A stretch of 64,000 bases of DNA from CAIYOL01 sp964494805 (GTDB lineage Bacteria; Planctomycetota; Phycisphaerae; Sedimentisphaerales; Anaerobacaceae), in the NCBI GenBank assembly GCA_964494805.1, contig CAZBST010000001.1, positions 248,001 through 312,000 on the forward strand. The letters run 5' to 3'. The notes under the pieces were generated by a model. The model was given only the letters and a program-made list of their open reading frames with translations, was not told the origin of the DNA and searched no databases. How positions within the stretch are numbered: the first letter of the stretch is position 1; each line of letters begins with the position of its first letter. Below are positions 34,473-44,337 of the stretch, one piece after another. Both the position numbers and the translations under genes were made by a program.

Positions 34473-35810
34473 GTGTTTATAAGAAAACGCACATTTCATT
34501 TGTTTTGCCTTTCGCTGCTTTTTTTCGGTTTAGTGGTAGTATGTGGATGTAGTAAAAAGAATGAGCCGTCTGTTATGTTTGCTGTCGGTGGTGCGCCGGC
34601 AGAGTTGGATTTTTGGCAGGAACTGATAGCTGAGTTTGAAAAGCAGACCGCCATAAAAATAGATTTGCTCAGACAACCAACCGACACTGACTTAAGGAAA
34701 CAGGGACTTGTTACATCTTTAAGGTCGGCGAGAACCGACCCTGATATATTTCTTATGGACGTTGCCTGGTTAGCCCAATTTGCGGCCTCGGGCTGGTTGG
34801 AGCCGCTCGATTCATATGTAAAAAGCAACCAGTTGAACTTGGATGGTTTTTTCGAAAAGGCCCTGAATCTTGTGGATAAATACGATGGGCAGCTTGTTGC
34901 TTTACCCGTTTATGTGGATGGTGGTATTCTTTATTACCGGAAAGATTTGCTTGAGAAGTATGGTATTGAAAAGCCGCCGCAAACGTGGCAACAACTTGTT
35001 GAGCAGGCTCAAAAAGTGCAAGAGGAGGTTAGAAAAACGAACCCCGGCTTTTACGGATTTGTCTGGCAGGCAGCGCAGTATGAAGGTCTCGTTTGCACCT
35101 GGCTGGAATTCACAGGCTCACATAACGGAGGTGTCATTCTCGACGGCAAAGGTGTTGAAATCAACACGAAAGAAAATATCGACGCTACGCAATTTATGTA
35201 CGACCTTATTCACAGATATAAAATCTCACCGCCCAACACTTTTACCGAAATGAAGGAAGAAGAGGTCAGGACTTTCTTCCAGCAGGGAAATGCCTTGTTT
35301 GAACGAAACTGGCCCTATGCGTGGGCGTTGCATCAAGGCGAGGATTCATCGGTCAGGGGAAAGGTCGGCATAGCAGCTTTACCTCATTTTGCCGGCGGTA
35401 AAAGCGTCTCCACTCTTGGCGGCTGGCACATAGGAATGTCAAAACACTCGGATGCAAAGCAGAAAAGCTTCGAGTTTATAAAGTTTGTCCTCTCGTACAA
35501 TACACAAAAGAAACTCACCTTAAAGCTTGGCTGGAACCCGGCCAGAAGGGACGTTTACACTGATGCCGACGTAGTTGAAAAGATGCCTCATCTTGTTTAT
35601 TTGAGAGATGTATTCGAGAACCTAAGTCCCCGTCCTAATCTTCCTTACTACACTATGATTTCCGAGGTAATTCAGCGGTATGTGAGCAGCGTGCTCAGCG
35701 GCAAGCTGACTGCGGGGCAAGCCTTATCTGAAATGGAAAGTGAGGTCAAAAAGATAATTGAAAAATACGAACCCGAACAGATTCCAGGGGACACGGGGCA
35801 TCAGCATTAA
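34473..35810 (+). CDS. ABC transporter sugar-binding lipoprotein (family 1)
   Basis: A product of 445 residues with a lipoprotein signal ending VVVCGC (Cys near 26), then the family 1 solute-binding fold: FWQELIAEFEKQTAIKI, PDIFLMDVAWLAQFA and GGWHIGMSKHSDAK. It captures a sugar or oligosaccharide outside the membrane. The start is GTG. It heads an importer operon with two permeases and an ATPase. No sugar hydrolase lies nearby, so the substrate is unknown. Confidence 0.9.
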   Translation: MFIRKRTFHLFCLSLLFFGLVVVCGCSKKNEPSVMFAVGGAPAELDFWQELIAEFEKQTAIKIDLLRQPTDTDLRKQGLVTSLRSARTDPDIFLMDVAWLAQFAASGWLEPLDSYVKSNQLNLDGFFEKALNLVDKYDGQLVALPVYVDGGILYYRKDLLEKYGIEKPPQTWQQLVEQAQKVQEEVRKTNPGFYGFVWQAAQYEGLVCTWLEFTGSHNGGVILDGKGVEINTKENIDATQFMYDLIHRYKISPPNTFTEMKEEEVRTFFQQGNALFERNWPYAWALHQGEDSSVRGKVGIAALPHFAGGKSVSTLGGWHIGMSKHSDAKQKSFEFIKFVLSYNTQKKLTLKLGWNPARRDVYTDADVVEKMPHLVYLRDVFENLSPRPNLPYYTMISEVIQRYVSSVLSGKLTAGQALSEMESEVKKIIEKYEPEQIPGDTGHQH

Positions 35811-36672
35811 GGAAATAAAGGCCACTGGCATTTTTATTTCGCCTTTGGTAGCTCTTATTTTTCTTTTTATTCTTGTGCCGGTTTTAGGCACTTTTATTAA
35901 CAGTCTGTTTCAGGATGTCGCTTTCCTTGAGAAGCGGTTCGTTTTTTTGAGTAATTTTCGACGGCTGTTCACCAATTCAGGTTTTCAACAAGCGTTGAGG
36001 TTTACTCTATTGTTTGTTTTGGTTTCAGTTCCTTTTGAAGTCATCCTGGGGCTCGCGTTTGCTATGCTTATGAATGCCAGAGTCCCTCTTCGCGGCCTTT
36101 TGCGGGCGTGTGTTCTGATTCCCTGGGCGATACCGGCAGCGGTTTCCGGCCGTATATGGGAGTTGATTTATAATTACAGCTACGGCTTGGCAAATTTCAT
36201 TTTCGTCAAACTCGGCCTGACAACCGAACCGATAAACTGGCTGGGTACAAGTCTTGGAGCCTTCAGCGCTGTGGTAGCGGCCGACGTTTGGAAAACAACG
36301 CCATTTGTAGCTATTATTATGCTTGCAGGTCTGCAGGCAATACCGACAGAACTGTTCAGCCAGGCGAAAGTGGACAGGGCGAATTTCTTACAGGTTTTTT
36401 ATAAAGTCACCGTTCCTTTGATAAAACCGGTAATCATCGTCGCGCTGTTATTCAGAACCATAGACGGCTTGCGTGTTTTCGATTTGATTTACGTTTTAAC
36501 CGGCGGTGGGCCCGGTGGGGCAACAACATCAATCTCACACTATGCCTACAAATACTTTATCAGCGGAGACTTTGGTTTCGGTTCAGCAGTATCTGTGGTA
36601 CTATTTGTAATCGCATTTTTGCTATCGGTATTTTATGTTAAAGTCGGCCGATTCAAGGCACAACAGGTATGA
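35758..36672 (+). CDS. Sugar ABC transporter permease (MalF/UgpA type)
   Basis: A membrane protein of 304 residues with six predicted segments. The EAA-like cytoplasmic loop is ELFSQAKVDRANFLQVFYKV. The start is TTG at 35758 with GAGGTC 9 bases ahead, so the gene overlaps the binding-protein gene by 53 bases. It pairs with the next permease. Confidence 0.9.
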   Translation: MKNTNPNRFQGTRGISIKEIKATGIFISPLVALIFLFILVPVLGTFINSLFQDVAFLEKRFVFLSNFRRLFTNSGFQQALRFTLLFVLVSVPFEVILGLAFAMLMNARVPLRGLLRACVLIPWAIPAAVSGRIWELIYNYSYGLANFIFVKLGLTTEPINWLGTSLGAFSAVVAADVWKTTPFVAIIMLAGLQAIPTELFSQAKVDRANFLQVFYKVTVPLIKPVIIVALLFRTIDGLRVFDLIYVLTGGGPGGATTSISHYAYKYFISGDFGFGSAVSVVLFVIAFLLSVFYVKVGRFKAQQV

Positions 36673-37499
36673 AAGAGAATACAGTAAAAAATCTGCTCAT
36701 ATTCGCCGGCATAGTTTTTTGCCTGGTGTTCTGTCTTTTCCCGTTTATTTATATGATAGTAATAAGTCTGAGCACACGAGCGGATTTCCTTGCACAGAAG
36801 GTGTCATTCAGGTTCACACCGGACAATTTTAATTCGGTTTTGACAGACCGGTCGCTTCACTTTCCAGACTATCTGCGCAACAGTATTGCGATTTCATTGA
36901 TGAGCGCATTTTTCTGCGTTGTGATTGCGTCTTCGGCGGCCTACGCCATAACTCGACTGCAGTTTCCCGGCAAGATGTATCTGCTGTTCTTTGCGCTTGC
37001 GGTTTCGATGTTTCCGCAGATTGGTTTGGTCGGTTACCTGTTTAAATTTATGACTAAGCTGGGCTGGATTAATACGTATCAAGCGCTGGTGCTGCCGTAC
37101 ACAGCGTGGATTCTGCCTTTGTCTTTATGGATACTTGTAAGTTATTTTTCTCAAATCCCCCGGGAGCTGGATAAAGCCGCTTTAGTGGACGGCTGCACAT
37201 ATTGGCAGAGCTTATGCAAGGTTGTTTTGCCTGTTGCAGCTCCGGGAGTATTGTCTGTTTTTCTACTGTCTTTTATTTTTGCGTTCAACGAATTTATGTT
37301 CGCCCTTATGCTGACAACGGATTACAAGGCGCGCACAATCCCCGTAGGCATAGCTCTGTTCCAGGGGCTGCATGGCCAAACGCCGTGGGGCAATATTATG
37401 GCTGCTTCGGTTGTGACCACGTTGCCGGTAGTGATTCTGACATTAGTATTTCAAAGACGTATAATGGGCGGCCTGACAAGAGGAGCGGTTAAAGGATAG
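36669..37499 (+). CDS. Sugar ABC transporter permease (MalG/UgpE type)
   Basis: A membrane protein of 276 residues with six segments and an EAA loop (PRELDKAALVDGCTYWQSLC). Its ATG overlaps the stop of the first permease by 4 bases. It completes the membrane channel of the importer. Confidence 0.92.
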   Translation: MKENTVKNLLIFAGIVFCLVFCLFPFIYMIVISLSTRADFLAQKVSFRFTPDNFNSVLTDRSLHFPDYLRNSIAISLMSAFFCVVIASSAAYAITRLQFPGKMYLLFFALAVSMFPQIGLVGYLFKFMTKLGWINTYQALVLPYTAWILPLSLWILVSYFSQIPRELDKAALVDGCTYWQSLCKVVLPVAAPGVLSVFLLSFIFAFNEFMFALMLTTDYKARTIPVGIALFQGLHGQTPWGNIMAASVVTTLPVVILTLVFQRRIMGGLTRGAVKG

Positions 37500-37507
37500 C
37501 TAAAAGG

Positions 37508-38605
37508 ATGAAAGTAGAATTGTTGAATATAACCAAAGAGTTTGTTTCGCTGAGGGGAAGGATTGTCGCTTTAGAAGATGTAAGTGTGAAAATAAATGAA
37601 GGAGAATTGTTCGTTTTGCTCGGGCCCAGCGGCTGCGGCAAGAGCACACTTCTTAACCTCATCGCGGGGCTGGAGAAGCCCACTTCCGGCCGGATTCAGT
37701 TTGATAGCACTGTTGTTGCCGATACAGAGCGCAGAATATTTCTCAGCCCAAAGGAAAGAAATGTTGCTTTTGTGTTTCAAAGTTATGCACTTTATCCCCA
37801 CCTGAATGTTTTTGAAAACATAGCCTTTCCGCTGCGAATCGGTCATAGAGAGAAATTAGAGATAAACAAGACCGTTGAGCAGGCCGCTGCGACTCTGGAA
37901 ATTTCCGATTTACTTTCCGCCAGGCCTGCCGAATTGAGCGGCGGCCAGCGGCAAAGGGTAGCTATTGCCAGAGCTATAGTTCGCAAGCCTAATGTTTTTC
38001 TCTTGGATGAGCCGTTGTCAAACCTCGATGCTCAGTTAAGAATTGCTATGCGGGCGGAAATCAAAAATCTTCAGGAAAAACTGGGAATAACAACTATTTA
38101 TGTTACTCACGACCAGGTTGAAGCAATGGCCCTGGGTGATAGGATTGCTGTATTGAACCGAGGTAAAATTGAACAGATTGGAACACCCAGAATGTTATAT
38201 GGAAGCCCGGTGAGTATCTTCGTTGCTCGATTTATCGGTTCCCCGTCCATGAACTTAATTGAAGCTCACCTTTCTGAAGCAGATGGGAAATTATGTGTGA
38301 TTTTGGGTGGTCAAAAGCTCATAGTCCCTCCGGAAAAAATACAAAACTTTAAGGAATTGAGGACGAATTCTTTTATTTTAGGGTTAAGGCCTGAGCACAT
38401 CACCGTAAATCCTGCCGACAACACTCAAACGTTAGAAGCTACCATACACTCTGTGGAACCTTTGGGAAGGGAAGTAGTAGCTTACTTACGTATCAATGGT
38501 CACACAGTAACGGCGCTTTCTGACAAAGAAGATTTAAAAAAGGGACACCAGGTACGTGTCAAACTGCGTCTTAACAAGATGCATATCTTTAAAAGCGAAC
38601 GGTAA
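37508..38605 (+). CDS. Sugar ABC transporter ATP-binding protein (MalK/UgpC/MsmX type)
   Basis: An ATPase of 365 residues. Walker A is GPSGCGKST (about 38-46), the signature is LSGGQRQR, Walker B is VFLLDEPLSNLD, and the switch His is in VTHDQ. The C-terminal regulatory domain (240-360) contains LRPEHI, as in MalK/UgpC. It drives import for the two preceding permeases and is the fourth and last gene of the operon. Confidence 0.95.
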   Translation: MKVELLNITKEFVSLRGRIVALEDVSVKINEGELFVLLGPSGCGKSTLLNLIAGLEKPTSGRIQFDSTVVADTERRIFLSPKERNVAFVFQSYALYPHLNVFENIAFPLRIGHREKLEINKTVEQAAATLEISDLLSARPAELSGGQRQRVAIARAIVRKPNVFLLDEPLSNLDAQLRIAMRAEIKNLQEKLGITTIYVTHDQVEAMALGDRIAVLNRGKIEQIGTPRMLYGSPVSIFVARFIGSPSMNLIEAHLSEADGKLCVILGGQKLIVPPEKIQNFKELRTNSFILGLRPEHITVNPADNTQTLEATIHSVEPLGREVVAYLRINGHTVTALSDKEDLKKGHQVRVKLRLNKMHIFKSER

Positions 38606-38651
38606 ACACGAACCTGTCTTTTTCGATTACTTCGCTCTTAAAATATCCTAA

Positions 38652-38737
38652 CGGAGCAGGAGGGATTCGAACCCCCGTTACCCAAAGGGTAAAACGGTTT
38701 TCAAGACCGTCGCGATAAACCACTCTGCCACTGCTCC
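38652..38737 (-). tRNA. tRNA-Ser (TGA)
   Basis: An 86-base class II tRNA with a long variable arm. GGAGCAG pairs with CTGCTCC, the anticodon loop CTTGAAA gives TGA, and the T-loop is TTCGAAT. Confidence 0.95.
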
Positions 38738-38901
38738 GAGCTAATATGCTATCGGTAATTTATTACGGCTAAGCCCAAAAAGAATTCCTCATACCGATTT
38801 TTCAGCTATTTTAGGGCAAAAAAGCCGTTTTGCAAGCAAATTCGGCGTAAACCACATCAGTAGCAGAATTTTGAAAAAACTGAATTTTCCAAATTTTTTA
38901 C

Positions 38902-38934
38902 TTGACATTACATAGTATGTATAACATAATATGT
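38902..38934 (+). promoter_or_regulatory. PadR promoter overlapped by two palindromic operators
   Basis: TTGACA (38902-38907), 17 bases and CATAAT (38925-38930). Two 11-base palindromes of the form ACATA-N-TATGT (38910-38920 and 38924-38934) cover the spacer and the -10 box. They match the ATGT-type sites bound by PadR-like regulators. Confidence 0.7.
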
Positions 38935-38983
38935 AAAGCAAGATAAAAATATAAATCCATAATTAAGAAATCGGGAGCTTGCA

Positions 38984-39325
38984 ATGAAATTTGAAACTCA
39001 ACTGTTAAAAGGGATTGCCCCAGCCGTTGTTCTGGAGATTTTATCCCGCGGCCGAATGTATGGATACGAACTGAGTCAGGCAATCGAGCAGCGAAGCGGC
39101 GATGTTCTGACGCTCGGTAAGGGAACACTGTATCCGCTGCTTTACAATCTCGAAGCCAAAAAGCTCATCAAAGGTAAATGGGAAAACACCGACTCCGGCC
39201 GAAAGAGGCGTTACTACTCCATAACCAGCAAAGGCAAGACTCATCTTGCGTCGCAAAAAGAACAGCTTAAGGAACTGCAGACGGGATTGAATCTCGTATT
39301 CGGCGGCGCTATTATGCCGGCTTAG
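38984..39325 (+). CDS. PadR-family transcriptional regulator
   Basis: A winged-helix protein of 113 residues with the PadR signature RMYGYELSQAI, then GTLYPLLYNLEAKKLI and RRYYSITSKG. It probably represses its own promoter through the two palindromes upstream. The next gene encodes a membrane protein with a HAAS-like domain, the usual partner of such regulators. Confidence 0.92.
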   Translation: MKFETQLLKGIAPAVVLEILSRGRMYGYELSQAIEQRSGDVLTLGKGTLYPLLYNLEAKKLIKGKWENTDSGRKRRYYSITSKGKTHLASQKEQLKELQTGLNLVFGGAIMPA

Positions 39326-39376
39326 ATAAAAAATCGCATCGTCCAACGAACATTGTCGCCTTTAGGAGGTGATTGT

Positions 39377-41464
39377 ATGAAGCTGCCAATAGCCATTGCG
39401 GGAAGTCTGATTGGTGCGGTCATAGGCATTGTGGGCTTATTACTTTACCCGTTTGCTGGTTTATTATCACCTTTGTTAGGTGTGGTTATTGGAGGTTGTG
39501 CAGGAGGAGTTGCGAGAATATTTACACTAAAGCATTCGATTACCGGTTATCAGCGGGATGTCCGGCCTGGATTGGCTACGTACCGGCTAACCGCATATTT
39601 TGGAGTTCTCGCTGCCATAATTTCAGGAGGAGTTCTCGGTCTTATTATCACGTTCTGGGGACTCGCCATACTATATGGACGCGGGAATAATATTCAATTA
39701 TTGGCAGGAATTGCTTTCGGAGCAATCCTCTGCGGTTTTCCTGCTGCTATTTATGTGCGATGCTATATAAAAGAACTCAAAAAAATACAATATGAGAAAT
39801 ATTTAGCATCGGTCCCCGAAAATGCCGGCGACTTCATCAAGTCAATCATTGGAAAAATGCGATACAGGGAAAAAATTCGGTACGATGTTATGGCAGAGCT
39901 GGTGGCGCACTTTGAGGATGAATTGCGGGACTGCAAAACAGACGAGGAAAAAGGGAAGAAATCCCAACAGTTAATCGAACAGTTCGGCGACGCGAAGCTG
40001 CTCGGGATTTTACTGCGCAGAGCCAAAAAACGCTGCAGACCTCTTTGGCGAACTGCTATCGTAAGGACATTTCAGACCGTCGGGGTTTTGATTTTGGTTT
40101 TCATCGTTTATTGCGTTTATATCTCGCTCGGAAAACCTACCATTAACGTCAATTATGTTGAGGAGGCAACCCGACTCGTCCGTCCGGTTGCAGATGAAAG
40201 CTTAAATGCAGCACCAATTTACCAAAAAGCTTTTGGTGCTTATAAGGAACCGCCCCAGATCAAGTTAGAAACAGCAGAGACGAGCTTAGCTGATGCTGTG
40301 CGAGGCAAAGATTGGATAACAGAGCTGACCGAAGAGGAACTTGTTTTGATGAAGCAGTGGCTTTCCGATAATACAGAGGCTATTGAGTTTTTCAGACAGG
40401 CTGTTGAAAAACCATACTGCTGGTGGGAATTGGGGGCGAAAGATAACTTTGTTCTGAATATCCTAATGCCAGAATTAAACAATATAAAAAATCTCGTAAA
40501 AACGACGGTTTGGCAGGCAAAGCTGAATGCATACAATAGGCATACCAAAGAAGCTTTTGACGATTTGCTGGTCTGCTATCGGGCAGGAAGACATTTTAAG
40601 GGTACGCGCACGCTGGTTGAGCAGTTGGTTGGAATGGCTATCCAAGGCATCTCGATAAAAAGCGTTTTTGTGATACTGGACAATCAGGATGTAGACAGTC
40701 AAATATTAAAAGACCTCCAAGTTCGGCTTGAGGAATTTATGGCTGAGGATACTTATATTATCAATTATAAAGTCGAGCGATTTTGTGGGCTGGATTTTCT
40801 GCAGAGATGTTATACGGATAACGGAAGAGGTTCCGGTCATATGATTCCCGGCCGAGCCCTGGAATTAATGAGTTCAATCGATGGCTCTTATAAAAGTAAC
40901 GATGAGACATGGGAAAAACTTGAATTTGGATTTTATCTGGCGGTGTCAATTGCAAGTGCAAACAGGCGTGATATGAGCCGTGTACTTGATAAAGCTTACA
41001 ACATTTGTGAAGAGCGTACAACAAAAACGCCATGGCAGATGCATGAAGAGAATGTTAATTTTGATGTGGATTTTTATAACTGGTCAACTTTAAAACAAAA
41101 GCGATACTGGCTGGTGTCGCTGTTAATGCCTGCACTGGACACGATAAACAGGATAGCATACCGTCATAAAACAAATGTCGATGCGCTGATAACCACTCTC
41201 GCCATAACAAGATTTAAGCAAAGCGTTGGTAACCATCCGGAAAGTATGGACGATTTAGTTGCGGCAGGATATTTGAAAAGTTTGCCGATGGACCCGTGGA
41301 GTGACAAGCCGCTGGTTTATAAAAGAACCGATGACGGTTTTATGCTTTACGGCATCGGAAGCAATTTCAAGGACGACGGCGGAGAAGTTGCGAGGGACGA
41401 CAAGGGCAAAGTCAAAAAATACGCTGACGAAGGCGACTGGGTATTCTGGCCGGTGCAGAAATAA
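39377..41464 (+). CDS. Large membrane protein with HAAS-like (DUF1700) domain
   Basis: A product of 695 residues. Four hydrophobic segments cover about 5-125, a HAAS-like helical domain follows (about 135-220, with VMAELVAHFEDELRD), then a membrane segment near 230-250. A large outer domain ends in a GspG-like tail (MDPWSDKPLVYKRTDDGF). The start at 39377 has AGGAGGT ahead. Pairing of PadR with HAAS is a known sensing arrangement. The pseudopilin-like end is unusual; an assembly or secretion link is speculative. Confidence 0.75.
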   Translation: MKLPIAIAGSLIGAVIGIVGLLLYPFAGLLSPLLGVVIGGCAGGVARIFTLKHSITGYQRDVRPGLATYRLTAYFGVLAAIISGGVLGLIITFWGLAILYGRGNNIQLLAGIAFGAILCGFPAAIYVRCYIKELKKIQYEKYLASVPENAGDFIKSIIGKMRYREKIRYDVMAELVAHFEDELRDCKTDEEKGKKSQQLIEQFGDAKLLGILLRRAKKRCRPLWRTAIVRTFQTVGVLILVFIVYCVYISLGKPTINVNYVEEATRLVRPVADESLNAAPIYQKAFGAYKEPPQIKLETAETSLADAVRGKDWITELTEEELVLMKQWLSDNTEAIEFFRQAVEKPYCWWELGAKDNFVLNILMPELNNIKNLVKTTVWQAKLNAYNRHTKEAFDDLLVCYRAGRHFKGTRTLVEQLVGMAIQGISIKSVFVILDNQDVDSQILKDLQVRLEEFMAEDTYIINYKVERFCGLDFLQRCYTDNGRGSGHMIPGRALELMSSIDGSYKSNDETWEKLEFGFYLAVSIASANRRDMSRVLDKAYNICEERTTKTPWQMHEENVNFDVDFYNWSTLKQKRYWLVSLLMPALDTINRIAYRHKTNVDALITTLAITRFKQSVGNHPESMDDLVAAGYLKSLPMDPWSDKPLVYKRTDDGFMLYGIGSNFKDDGGEVARDDKGKVKKYADEGDWVFWPVQK

Positions 41465-41503
41465 GACCGGCACAGCAGAATTGGTTATTGCGACAAGGAT
41501 TTA

Positions 41504-41704
41504 TTAGGAAGAGGATTTGGGTGAATAATTATAGCTTGCTACTCGTTGGGCCTTTCGCATACGCCGGCGATTCTTTTCCGAGGGTTTCTCGTAGTAGGCA
41601 TTACGTTTCATATCCCGGATTAAACCCTCTTTTTCACACAGCTTCTTAAAGCGTCTCATCATTTGCTGAACTGATTCGCCTGTACGCGATTTGACTTTTA
41701 GCAT
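41504..41704 (-). CDS. rpsU: Ribosomal protein bS21
   Basis: A basic small-subunit protein of 66 residues: MLKVKSRTGESVQQMMRRFK, then the segment YYEKPSEKNRRRMRKAQR. ATG at 41704 gives the family's normal N-terminus; an upstream in-frame ATG adds 25 non-family residues. It acts in translation initiation near the anti-Shine-Dalgarno region. It is divergent from hflX. Confidence 0.93.
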   Translation of the reverse strand: MLKVKSRTGESVQQMMRRFKKLCEKEGLIRDMKRNAYYEKPSEKNRRRMRKAQRVASYNYSPKSSS

Positions 41705-41995
41705 ATCAAAAGGACCCTTTCTATCCCTAAAAAAATCCCAAACAAAGGGAAAAAAGCATCGTATTTCTAATTCGTCCAAAATAGCAAGAATCGTTACTCT
41801 AATTTAGGTTTTGGTTTTTTTCAAGCCAAAAACCTTTTACGGGCTGTTTTTTATGCGAAAATGGGCTTTTTAAGCTGAAAAATGCGATTATCTGCTCAAA
41901 AACCCCTTAAACGTGCCGGGCATCGTGATTTTGTTGAGTAGTGTGGTCGAATATGCTAAAATAGATTGCAAAGTGGTTTTGGAGGCAGTTTTTAA

Positions 41996-43309
41996 TTGGA
42001 AAAATTGCGCGAGACGCTGAGAGTCAGGAAAGAACGGGCCATTTTGGTGGCTGCTGTCCTGCATACTCGTAGCGATGGGGACGATTTAATCGAACTTACG
42101 GCTCTTGCCGAAAGTGCCGGTGCGGTTGTCGTAGACAGATTTCAGCAGAAAATCCGGAAAATCAATCCGACTACATACATAGGTAAAGGCAAAGCCGACC
42201 AGCTTGCTGAGCGGGTCAGGCAGTTCAAAGCTGATGTTGTGATATTCGACAACGACCTTTCACCTGCCCAGATTCGTGAGCTTGAAGAGATTATCCACAT
42301 CAAGGTCCTCGACCGCAGCGAGCTGATTCTGGACATCTTCGCCACAAGGGCCAGGACCAAACAGGCCCAGCTTCAGGTCGAGCTTGCCCAGCTTGAATAT
42401 ACATATCCGAGATTGACCAGGATGTGGTCGCACTTGGACAGCGTGGCAGGCGCAGGCGGAGCGACCGCAGCTGGAACAGTCGGGGCCATAGGCACAAGAG
42501 GACCGGGTGAGCAGCAGTTGGAAATAGACCGCCGGTTAGTCAGCAAGCGAATCATAGACCTAAAGCGCGAGCTTGAGGATATCGACGAGCGCAGGGTACG
42601 CGAGATTGACGGCCGAAGAGGGATGTTCAAAATCTGCATCGTCGGATATACCAATGCAGGCAAAAGCACACTTCTAAACGCCCTTACCAATGCAGGCGTT
42701 GTTGTCGAAGACCGGCTCTTTGCCACCCTCGATACGCGAACACGAAAATGGGCGCCTGCCAAAGGCGCGGAAGTCCTTATAAGCGATACGGTCGGCTTTG
42801 TGAAAAATTTGCCGCACCAGCTGGTCGCATCATTTAAGGCGACGCTCGAAGAGGCCGTCAATGCCGACCTGCTTTTGCACATTATCGATGCAGCTAATCC
42901 CGAAGTGCTTAAACAAATTGAATCTGTCGATAAGGTCCTTGCTGAAATCGGCTGCGGGAAGGCGCCGATTTTGAAGGTCTTCAATAAAGTCGATGTCGTC
43001 AGAAAAATCGGCGATGTTGAAATGCTCCAGACGCTTTTTCCCGATGCGGTTTGCATATCAGCCAAAACAGGGCTCGGCCTGGGAGAGTTATGCAACGCCG
43101 TGGCGGAAAAATATAGAGGCGGAGAACTGCTGCTGCGGGTCTGCAGCAGCCAGTCGAACGGCAAGGTCCAGAGCTTCCTCCGTGCGCATGGGACAATCGT
43201 TACTGAGCGATACCTCGACAGCTCTGTCTTAATTGAGGCCCACCTCGGCCGAAACCAGCTCCCCGGCCTGCAAAGACTACACCCCGAAACCCTCGAAATT
43301 ATCTCCTGA
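41996..43309 (+). CDS. hflX: GTPase HflX
   Basis: A ribosome-associated GTPase of 437 residues. The N-terminal HflX domain contains TYIGKGKADQLAE, the Gly-rich linker GPGEQQLEIDRR comes next, then G1 GYTNAGKST, G3 DTVGF and G4 NKVD. HflX splits stalled ribosomes under stress. The start is TTG, with GGAGG 11 bases ahead. It is monocistronic. Confidence 0.95.
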   Translation: MEKLRETLRVRKERAILVAAVLHTRSDGDDLIELTALAESAGAVVVDRFQQKIRKINPTTYIGKGKADQLAERVRQFKADVVIFDNDLSPAQIRELEEIIHIKVLDRSELILDIFATRARTKQAQLQVELAQLEYTYPRLTRMWSHLDSVAGAGGATAAGTVGAIGTRGPGEQQLEIDRRLVSKRIIDLKRELEDIDERRVREIDGRRGMFKICIVGYTNAGKSTLLNALTNAGVVVEDRLFATLDTRTRKWAPAKGAEVLISDTVGFVKNLPHQLVASFKATLEEAVNADLLLHIIDAANPEVLKQIESVDKVLAEIGCGKAPILKVFNKVDVVRKIGDVEMLQTLFPDAVCISAKTGLGLGELCNAVAEKYRGGELLLRVCSSQSNGKVQSFLRAHGTIVTERYLDSSVLIEAHLGRNQLPGLQRLHPETLEIIS

Positions 43310-43444
43310 TAAATTGGCTTTGTTTTGCATATTTTGTTCATTTTGATCGAATTTTCCATCTAGCGCAGAAAGCAAGCGCTTTCGCTGAAGGCGGACAGAG
43401 AAAAAAAAGTAAAAACGGAATTTTGCATCTTCATTTAGTAAATT

Positions 43445-44002
43445 CTATAAGCCTTCCTCCTTTAGCCGTCTGGCGATATTGATGCGCTGGAATTCGAGGA
43501 TGGTTCTGTAGAGACTGTGCTCAAGTCGGCGTTCATACATTAAGAGGCGCTCAAGGACATGTGCATTTCCAAAGTCTTTTACGGCTAAACGGCCAAGGGA
43601 CAATTGGCCGTTAGAGTTATTCTCACTGCCCGGGGATTCGCCGGTGATACTGCGAAGGAGGGAGCGGGTAAGCTTTTTCAAAGGGTCTGAGGAATCCTTT
43701 GAACTTAGACAATCGATGGTCTGGTTCTGGAAGCGCCCTGCGCGTTTTAAGCGCCAAGAGAGGGAAACGATGCGTTCAGCAAGCATAGATTCCATCGGGG
43801 TTGCGGGGCTTAGATCATCGAGGATTTGGCGGCGGTATAGGTTGAAGTCGTCTTCGCTTTCGGAGGCGATTACATCGCGTTCGGCAAACAAGCCGTGCTT
43901 GACGGCGTTTTGCGAGGCGACGGCCTTGCCTTCGATGGTGCGGGGGCCGGTTGATTTCAGTGCGTTAAGACGATTGGCGAGGATTTGGGATTGGGTAGCC
44001 AT
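43445..44002 (-). CDS. Conserved planctomycete-type hypothetical protein
   Basis: A soluble, basic protein of 185 residues. The N-terminal motif is NRLNALKSTGPRTIEGKA followed by SQNAVKHGLFA, a signature I associate with a family common in Planctomycetota genomes, often in many copies. The C-terminal half has helical heptads (LERLLMYERRLEHSLYRTI). GGAG lies ahead of the ATG. No function is known to me. Confidence 0.8.
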   Translation of the reverse strand: MATQSQILANRLNALKSTGPRTIEGKAVASQNAVKHGLFAERDVIASESEDDFNLYRRQILDDLSPATPMESMLAERIVSLSWRLKRAGRFQNQTIDCLSSKDSSDPLKKLTRSLLRSITGESPGSENNSNGQLSLGRLAVKDFGNAHVLERLLMYERRLEHSLYRTILEFQRINIARRLKEEGL

Positions 44003-44230
44003 AATTTAGTCTCCAGTCAATAGTTAATTGATAGTTAATAATGATTAATTGACTTGGGTTTGCTAACCCTGAAGGCTTGCCCTGCTGGGCGATTAGGGGG
44101 CATATACAGCCCCTCTACAATTAGACGGACTTGCGCGATTGATGTGAAAAAGGTGCTTGATTCACGATACTTGATACTTGTAACTCGTTGTGAGAAAAGG
44201 AGTAAAAAAATTTGGAAAAAACGGATTTTG

Positions 44231-44259
44231 GGTGTGCAGGTATATGCGCTTTTGATTGA
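44231..44259 (+). repeat. Repeat module a, copy 1
   Basis: Begins GGTGTGCAGGTATATGCG and ends TTTTGATTGA. The second copy at 44961-44989 differs at two bases. Confidence 0.7.
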
Positions 44260-44307
44260 AGTTTAACCGCTGAGAACGCAAAGAGCGCAGAGATTTTTAG
44301 ACCTAAG

Positions 44308-44337
44308 TTGCTGTTGTTTCTGGAAGCCGCAATGAGG
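44308..44337 (+). repeat. Repeat module b, copy 1
   Basis: Begins TTGCTGTTGTTTCTGGAAG and ends GCCGCAATGAGG. Copies are at 45056-45085 and 46169-46195, with a partial one at 46215-46234. Confidence 0.7.

Noticed and set aside
42373..43359. A 328-codon minus-strand frame
   Set aside because: It is the antisense shadow of hflX, which has complete GTPase motifs.
43360..43400. Hairpin GAAAGC / GCTTTC after hflX as a terminator
   Set aside because: The stem is short and is followed by A rather than T on the plus strand.
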